In this document: in pieces, positions 34,603 through 38,490 of the stretch
Layout of the letters: each line of letters starts with the position of its first letter
Numbering within the stretch: position 1 is the first letter of the stretch
Source: Thermocrispum municipale DSM 44069
GTDB lineage: Bacteria; Actinomycetota; Actinomycetes; Mycobacteriales; Pseudonocardiaceae
Assembly: GCF_000427825.1 (NCBI RefSeq)
Contig: NZ_KE386593.1
Span: 371,624-410,113 of the forward strand
DNA: 38,490 nt
Direction of reading: 5' to 3'
The notes under the pieces: generated by a model
Seen by the model: the letters and a program-made list of their open reading frames with translations, nothing else
What the model was told of the DNA's origin: nothing
Databases searched by the model: none
Made by a program: the position numbers and the translations under genes

Positions 34603-35822
34603 GTGCGGTCCAGCTCGAGCGCGCGGGTGACCTGCTTGAGGTACCAGCGGCGGGAGCGGTATCCGAGCAGCCGTTGCAGCGTGGTGGCGCCCGGCAGCGC
34701 CTGGCGTGCCGTCTCCGCGAGGAGGTTGGCCGCCGCGAAGGTCAGCACGGCCGCTGACGACATGCGGGCGGCGGGGAGCCCGAGGTAGTCGGCGTTACCG
34801 TCGCCCAGCAGCATGCGGCTGACGGCGGCGTGCAGGTTGACCGCCGCCCGGCCGATGACGCCGTTGAGCGGGCCGAACCGCTGCCCGACCACGGCGTGCT
34901 GCTCGAGCAGGACGCGGGCAAGGCGCCGGGAGTCCTCGTCAGGGATGAATTCGGTGGCGGCTAGCAGCCACAGCAGACGCCACGAGTCGTCCTCGTCCGC
35001 GGGCAGGAGAGCGTCGTCGACGCCGAGAAGCCAGCCGACGTAGCGCCACAAGTGCAGCACGTCTTCCCGCTCGCGCTGCGTGTAGCGGACGCCGAGCATG
35101 CGCGTTCCGAGCAGGAAGACCTGGGAGAAGAGCAGCAGTGTCCCCGCCGTCTGGACCTGGTTGACCGGGTGGTCCCACTCGTCGTAGTTCCAGTCGTGGC
35201 GACGATTCATCGCGGCGCGTACGTGGGCGTGCAGCAGGCGTACGCGTAACGCGGCCGCATAGCCGTCGCCGCCGTGCTTGAGCGCTCCTGGCGTCGTGAC
35301 GTCGATCCACCAGGCGGCTGTCTCGGCAAGTCTGCGGGCGGCTTCGTACTCGAGGTCACCGGTGCCGACGAGGGTTTTCACCGCGCGAGAGGCCAGGTAG
35401 CCGCCCATGAGCGACATGTCACCGAGCGGGATGAGGCCGATGACGCCGGTGCGGACGATCGAGCGTGCGCCGCGGTCGATGCGGTCGTGGTCGACCCAGT
35501 ACGGGGTGCGCTCCACCTCGTGGAAGAACTCGAAGAGCTCCTCGGGGGCGGAGTCCAGGCTGTCGACACCGTGCTTGAGGGCATGCTCGAACAGGTCCCG
35601 AGCACGCGGGTCGCGTTGCAGCACGGCGGCGAGGCGGTCGGCGAGCGGGTCGGCTTCCTGCGCGAACGAGCGGAGGCGGTCGACCTGGGCCTGGTCGGCA
35701 CGCAGGTTACCGGGGCCGAACAGGCGGGCGGCCAACTTGAGCGATCCTCGTGCGAACAGCTCGGGCTCCGGCAGCTCGGTGGTCGCCGTTCGAGCTGCTT
35801 TCGCTGTGGGCTCCTCGGGCAT
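34545..35822 (-). CDS. MpaB/Lcp-type oxygenase family protein (DUF2236)
   Basis: A 425-residue helical protein of the ER-bound oxygenase MpaB / rubber oxygenase catalytic family (PF09995), haem-containing in characterised members such as Lcp. Family-like segments: PLADRLAAVLQRDPRARDLFEHAL, TPYWVDHDRIDRGARSIVRTG, MSLMGGYLASRAVKTLVGTG, RLLHAHVRAAMNRRHDWNYDEWDHPVNQVQTAGTLLLFS and REREDVLHLWRYVGWLLGVDDALLP. The basic-aromatic His/Arg stretch near residues 195-215 is where haem ligands lie in relatives. No signal peptide, so it is cytoplasmic; the substrate is unknown. The ATG has AGGGAGAG upstream; the longer in-frame extension has none. Confidence 0.87.
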   Translation of the reverse strand: MPEEPTAKAARTATTELPEPELFARGSLKLAARLFGPGNLRADQAQVDRLRSFAQEADPLADRLAAVLQRDPRARDLFEHALKHGVDSLDSAPEELFEFFHEVERTPYWVDHDRIDRGARSIVRTGVIGLIPLGDMSLMGGYLASRAVKTLVGTGDLEYEAARRLAETAAWWIDVTTPGALKHGGDGYAAALRVRLLHAHVRAAMNRRHDWNYDEWDHPVNQVQTAGTLLLFSQVFLLGTRMLGVRYTQREREDVLHLWRYVGWLLGVDDALLPADEDDSWRLLWLLAATEFIPDEDSRRLARVLLEQHAVVGQRFGPLNGVIGRAAVNLHAAVSRMLLGDGNADYLGLPAARMSSAAVLTFAAANLLAETARQALPGATTLQRLLGYRSRRWYLKQVTRALELDRTYSRPVRTASGKAAGSPAA

Positions 35823-35878
35823 CGCGCTCTCCCTGTTGTGTCGCGCCGGTACCGCGGGGGCGTCCGGGCATCGCCAGC

Positions 35879-35898
35879 GACAACAAGTGTTGTCACTT
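35879..35898. promoter_or_regulatory. Overlapping palindromes upstream of the MpaB-type gene
   Basis: GACAAC-AAGT-GTTGTC (35879-35894) overlaps AAGTG-TTGT-CACTT (35885-35898). Both are perfect, 57 bases upstream of the start, and look like a TetR-type operator; no regulator gene is adjacent. Confidence 0.55.
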
Positions 35899-35961
35899 TG
35901 TCGGCGGGCGTCAAGCGGTCGGCCTGCTCCGGGGGTGGGGAGCAGGCGGGCGCGTGGGTGT

Positions 35962-36023
35962 GGGTGGTCGTGCGCGCAGGGGAGCGGTCGTTGCGCAGGG
36001 CGAGGGTGGTCGTGCGCGCAGGG
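35962..36023. repeat. Triple GC-rich tandem repeat (about 21 bases each)
   Basis: GGGTGGTCGTGCGCGCAGGG occurs exactly at 35962-35981 and 36004-36023, with a diverged copy (GAGCGGTCGTTGCGCAGGG) between them. Confidence 0.65.
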
Positions 36024-36133
36024 TGTGAGGCAGGGCGAAGGGGCCTTGATCGGCTCGCGATTCTGCGGTAAATCAAGAAGTGAGCGTGGGCGCCGACCCA
36101 GGGGCTCGGTGCATCGCGCGGACGGCCGCTGTG

Positions 36134-36139
36134 TATCCT
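36134..36139 (+). promoter_or_regulatory. Possible -10 (TATCCT) of tRNA-Gly
   Basis: TATCCT ends ten bases before the mature tRNA 5' end, a normal distance; no convincing -35 is visible. Confidence 0.4.
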
Positions 36140-36149
36140 GAGCGGCGAT

Positions 36150-36223
36150 GCGGATGTAGTTCAATGGTAGAACATCAGCTTCCCAAGCTGAGAACGCGGG
36201 TTCGATTCCCGTCATCCGCTCCA
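36150..36223 (+). tRNA. tRNA-Gly (anticodon CCC)
   Basis: A full cloverleaf with encoded CCA: acceptor stem GCGGATG/CATCCGC, D stem GTTC/GAAC, anticodon stem TCAGC/GCTGA with loop TTCCCAA, and T arm GCGGG-TTCGATT-CCCGT. It reads GGG codons. It is also the integration site of the element to its right: the tRNA stays intact because the duplicated segment begins in the anticodon loop and restores the 3' half. Confidence 0.96.
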
Positions 36224-36284
36224 CACGCAAAGGCCCAGGTCAGAAGCCATCCACTTCGGACCTGGGCCTTCGTCGTGCGTGGGG
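36180..36284 (+). repeat. Left attachment repeat (3' half of tRNA-Gly plus its terminator)
   Basis: These 105 bases recur without a mismatch at 38386-38490, where the window ends. They start in the anticodon loop, the usual crossover place for tRNA-specific tyrosine recombinases, and run through the tRNA terminator. Confidence 0.92.
36230..36270 (+). terminator. tRNA-Gly terminator hairpin
   Basis: AAGGCCCAGGTC pairs perfectly with GACCTGGGCCTT (12 bp), with an inner GAAG/CTTC stem. The same hairpin lies in the right attachment repeat at 38436-38476. Confidence 0.85.
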
Positions 36285-36296
36285 GTTGACCGCTCA

Positions 36297-36315
36297 CGTG
36301 CCCTCTACGTGCCCT
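36297..36315 (+). promoter_or_regulatory. Left arm-type integrase sites (paired CGTGCCCT)
   Basis: CGTGCCCT at 36297-36304 and 36308-36315, 11 bases apart (one helical turn), just inside the left repeat. An almost identical pair lies near the right end. Confidence 0.6.
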
Positions 36316-36750
36316 CCGGCGTCGGCCGTGTCCGGTCATGCCCGCGTCCACGGTGCTCGTCGACGAGCTTCGACAGGCTGTCGGCGATCCGTGCATCGGC
36401 GTCACTCGTGGCGCGCTGATAAATCAGTGCCGCTCGCATGTCGTCGTGACCCATACGAGCCATGAGGTCCTTGGTCGACATGCCCGCTTTAGACGCCCAG
36501 ATGTTTCCGGCGTGGCGGAGATCGTGAAAGCGCACCCCCGCCAGTCCTAGATCAGCCACGACCTTCCCCCAGCGTGAGCGCTGGTTGAAGTTCGGGCGCC
36601 GAACAGGGTTGCCGGACTTTTCGCCTGTGAACAGGAGCGCAGTTGGTTCGGGGTCGACGTACCGCTGGATGTGGTCGACAAGATCCGCTCGGATCGCGGC
36701 AGGGATGGTCACCGTTCGAACACCGCCCCTCGGGCGAGCGGTATGGGTCA
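36305..36750 (-). pseudogene. Tyrosine recombinase (integrase), C-terminal fragment
   Basis: About 145 residues of the catalytic domain remain. HDLRHAGNIWASKAGMSTKDLMARMGH gives the H-x-x-R and the later His, and RAALIYQRAT contains the nucleophilic Tyr; upstream lie VRTVTIPAAIRADLVDHI and ALLFTGEKSGNPVRRPNF. The N-terminal arm-binding and core-binding domains and the first catalytic Arg are missing, so the protein should be inactive. The reading frame extends to 36799, but the part beyond about 36750 does not resemble an integrase and probably marks the deletion junction. The gene ends within the left arm sites, the normal position of an integrase next to its attachment site. Confidence 0.85.
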
Positions 36751-36755
36751 CCGGC

Positions 36756-37005
36756 CGATGAGGACCAGCCGCAGAACGCCGACGTTGCCTACGTCGCACG
36801 TCTTCGAACCGATGAGCGTGTGGTCGTCCACATTGCGGGAATCCATGCCATCGGGTCGCTCGGTGCGGTGCACTACCTGACGGCGAATCTCGCCAACCTG
36901 TACGGAGAGACCGACGACAAGTCGTTCTCCCTGGCCGTCCGGTCGACCTACGACGGTCTGGACATCACCGGCAGCGAACTCGCTGCCGGTCCATTCGTGT
37001 GGTGA
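36756..37005 (+). pseudogene. 3' remnant of a conserved actinomycete gene
   Basis: The frame encodes YVARLRTDERVVVHIAGIHAIGSLGAVHYLTANLANLY and ends in SELAAGPFVW. I recall this C-terminal type from actinomycete proteins, often ones with an N-terminal XRE-like helix-turn-helix, but cannot confirm it. The frame can be read back to an ATG at 36643, but that part lies antisense over the integrase fragment, so the real 5' portion was lost in the same deletion. The stop is five bases from the phosphatase start, suggesting the two were once an operon. Confidence 0.6.
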
Positions 37006-37009
37006 TCGC

Positions 37010-37825
37010 ATGCGCATCGAGTACGCCGAGCTAGCAGGGCGAGGCGACAGCGACGACCGGACCTTCCTCACGCCCAACGCCGTGATCATGCTTGACGGAG
37101 CATCGGCGTTCGTACCGGTTCCGGTCCCGGCAGCACAGTACGCCGAGGTGCTCGGTCAACACATCCGCGATGCGCTTCTCAGCGATCCGGAAGGAGACCT
37201 CACGGAGATTGTTCGAGCTGCCATCGCGGCCACCCGCGCGCAGCTGGGCCTGACCCCAGGGGAGTCTCCGAGCAGTACTGTTGCCATCGCTCGAGCCGCA
37301 CGGTCGAGCCTTGACCTCTTCGTTCTCGGTGACACCGAAATCATCATGCCGTCCGAGGTACTGCGCGATAACCGGATGGATGAACTCGACATACCGGCTC
37401 GGCGGAAGTATCGACAGCGTCTTGCCAACGGCAGTGGATACGACCAGGAGCACCGCGCGTTGCTACGCGAGCTCCAGACTGAGCAGGCCCGTCGGCGGAA
37501 CCAACCCGACGGATACTGGATTGCCGAGGCAGATCCCAGCGCTGCTGACCACGCCGTGCAGGCTTCGCGTGCGCTTTCGGAGGTGCCGTGGGTCGTCCTC
37601 GCCACCGACGGTGCCTACGAGACCATGCGGCACCTCCAGCTCGACCGGTGGACCGAGATTGCGGCGTCCAGCGGCGACGACTTAGCAGCCCTGCTCGCTC
37701 GGTGTCAGGAATGGGAAGCGATGGAGGACCCTGACGGTCGGCAGCACCCACGTTCAAAACGCCACGACGACAAGAGTCTGGCCGTCATGCGATTCAGCGA
37801 TGAAAGCGCGGCCTCCACGAAATAA
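37010..37825 (+). CDS. PP2C-like serine/threonine phosphatase
   Basis: A 271-residue protein with the metal-binding motifs of the PPM/PP2C family in order: SDDRTFL and VIMLDGASAF (Asp29), LFVLGDTEIIM, VVLATDGAYE and the C-terminal HDDKSLAVMRF. The segment NQPDGYWIAEADPSAADHAV is typical of small actinomycete PP2C proteins as I recall them. It is soluble, without a sensor or membrane segment, and has no partner kinase in the window. Its start lies five bases after the truncated gene. As the only intact gene of the element it is cargo that has been kept; its target is unknown. Confidence 0.8.
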   Translation: MRIEYAELAGRGDSDDRTFLTPNAVIMLDGASAFVPVPVPAAQYAEVLGQHIRDALLSDPEGDLTEIVRAAIAATRAQLGLTPGESPSSTVAIARAARSSLDLFVLGDTEIIMPSEVLRDNRMDELDIPARRKYRQRLANGSGYDQEHRALLRELQTEQARRRNQPDGYWIAEADPSAADHAVQASRALSEVPWVVLATDGAYETMRHLQLDRWTEIAASSGDDLAALLARCQEWEAMEDPDGRQHPRSKRHDDKSLAVMRFSDESAASTK

Positions 37826-37863
37826 CCGGTGCATTGCCGAGTTGTCCTCTACAGGATCAAGGA

Positions 37864-37881
37864 GCGGCGCTGACGCGCCGC
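37864..37881 (+). terminator. Hairpin after the phosphatase gene
   Basis: GCGGCGC-TGAC-GCGCCGC, a perfect 7-bp stem with a four-base loop, 39 bases after the stop codon. Confidence 0.6.
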
Positions 37882-38055
37882 CCCCGCGCGGCTCCCGACC
37901 GGCACGGCTCTCGCTCCGCTGCCGCCGCGCCGGCGTCGCCGCGCGGGACGAACGCACAGGCGGCGCACTTGCCCTGTGAATCCGCCTGGCATATGCGCGC
38001 TACTCGGGAAGTCCCCTTCTCGCCTGGTGATCGTCTAACGCCGAGTCGCTGCCAT

Positions 38056-38102
38056 CAAGGGCGCCTACGGCGTCGCGATGCGATGGGCTACGCCCACCCT
38101 TG
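38056..38102. other. Folded non-coding segment of unknown role
   Basis: An outer stem CAAGGG (38056-38061) / CCCTTG (38097-38102) encloses GGCGCCTACGGCG and the hairpin TGGGC-TAC-GCCCA (38084-38096). It could be a structured RNA, a nicking origin or a protein site. Confidence 0.35.
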
Positions 38103-38279
38103 ACGCCAGCGCCACGACGCTAGGAACGGCAGGGGCGAAGGGGGCGGGGTCGCGAGGTCAGTGCCAAGACCAATGATCAACGAATAACTCATGACTTTCG
38201 TCCAGGCGCTCTCGCCAAGCCGGAACACGTGGCCCGGCGCGTCGGAACGCAACTGACTACACACTAAAGCTCGCAGTCG

Positions 38280-38298
38280 CGTGCCCTCTGCGTGCCCT
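38280..38298 (+). promoter_or_regulatory. Right arm-type integrase sites (paired CGTGCCCT)
   Basis: CGTGCCCT at 38280-38287 and 38291-38298, with the same 11-base step, orientation and CT-R spacer as the left pair. Confidence 0.6.
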
Positions 38299-38385
38299 GC
38301 ATGGGGGTCAACGGGGGCCACAGTGGGCAACTCTCGCCGGAGCGTCACTGCAGCTCACCCCCGTCTTCCGGGTGGCACCGATTGA

Positions 38386-38490
38386 TTCCCAAGCTGAGAA
38401 CGCGGGTTCGATTCCCGTCATCCGCTCCACACGCAAAGGCCCAGGTCAGAAGCCATCCACTTCGGACCTGGGCCTTCGTCGTGCGTGGGG
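38386..38490 (+). repeat. Right attachment repeat (partial tRNA-Gly copy)
   Basis: Identical to 36180-36284. It contains only the tRNA part from the anticodon loop onward, so it is not a tRNA gene. The repeat reaches the window edge, so its true right limit is unseen. Confidence 0.92.

Larger units (their letters stand above)
35823..36149. other. Non-coding gap between the MpaB-type gene and tRNA-Gly
   Basis: 327 bases with no supported gene. It holds a double palindrome near the MpaB-type start, a GC-rich triple repeat and the tRNA promoter, each listed separately. Confidence 0.7.
37826..38385. other. Non-coding right end of the element
   Basis: 560 bases without a supported gene. The longest minus-strand frame (38088-38348) ends in a basic-aromatic stretch and shows no domain. 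The region holds a terminator, a folded segment and the right arm-type sites. Confidence 0.6.
36180..38490. mobile_element. Decayed integrative element in tRNA-Gly
   Basis: About 2.2 kb bounded by perfect repeats of at least 105 bp. Contents from left to right: paired arm-type sites, a truncated tyrosine integrase on the minus strand, a truncated plus-strand gene of a conserved actinomycete type, an intact PP2C-like phosphatase gene, a hairpin terminator, a folded non-coding stretch and a second pair of arm-type sites. No excisionase, replication or transfer gene remains. The integrase has lost its N-terminal part, so the element cannot move alone, yet both ends look intact and might still be excised by a related integrase in trans. 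Codon use is less GC-biased than in the flanks, as expected for acquired DNA. Confidence 0.85.

Noticed and set aside
36643-36755. 5' part of the plus-strand frame that runs into the truncated gene
   Set aside because: It lies antisense over the integrase fragment and its composition matches nothing; only the part after the deletion junction looks genuine.
38088-38348. An 86-residue minus-strand frame in the element's right end
   Set aside because: No ribosome binding site, no domain, and it overlaps the arm-type sites and the folded segment.
38386-38432. A second tRNA-Gly at the right edge
   Set aside because: Only the part from the anticodon loop onward is present; the 5' half is absent, so it is an att copy rather than a gene.

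Overview
This is high-GC, densely coding actinomycete DNA. The dnaK-grpE-dnaJ-hspR operon, HAIR-type HspR operators, the actinobacterial dUMP-forming dCTP deaminase, a chaplin-like secreted protein and many leaderless start sites all point to Actinobacteria. A Pseudonocardiales-type soil actinomycete is my best guess, but that is inference from gene style, not a database match.

Left part (1-9.5 kb): the 3' end of a secreted/envelope-type protein; a 1036-residue signal-peptide protein built from about 15 chaplin-like repeats; an ECF (SigE-family) sigma factor with a small tail-anchored partner; a SigD/ShbA-like ECF sigma factor behind an AT-rich promoter region; a DedA protein; and a MarR-DHA2 efflux operon with an inverted-repeat operator.

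Middle (9.6-18.2 kb): a second DedA protein, an intracellular GH76 protein, a pyrE-SpoU methyltransferase pair, an SDR, a membrane protein of unknown function, clpB, and a divergent SDR that shares the clpB HAIR box. At 18.4-22.4 kb two globin-flavoreductase paralogs flank a PPOX-fold flavoprotein with a repetitive N-terminal tail. The first paralog has Tyr where the haem-ligating proximal His should be; the second keeps His but has an altered FAD motif.

Right part (22.5-38.5 kb): the hspR-dnaJ-grpE-dnaK chaperone operon with a second HAIR box, a DUF4097-type envelope protein, a PEBP-like protein, an SMR-TetR operon, dcd, a GlxA-type regulator beside an MFS gene, a MocR regulator and an EamA exporter whose start codons overlap head to head, an MpaB-type oxygenase, and tRNA-Gly(CCC). 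The tRNA is the attachment site of a decayed integrative element. A perfect repeat of at least 105 bp (36180-36284 and 38386-38490) brackets an integrase fragment, a truncated gene, an intact PP2C-like phosphatase and paired arm-type sites.

How it works together: ClpB and DnaK/GrpE/DnaJ form the disaggregase system under HspR feedback control. Several transporters have an adjacent regulator and a visible palindromic operator. Eleven genes have a TANNNT -10 hexamer 5-8 nt before the start codon, so leaderless transcription is probably common here.
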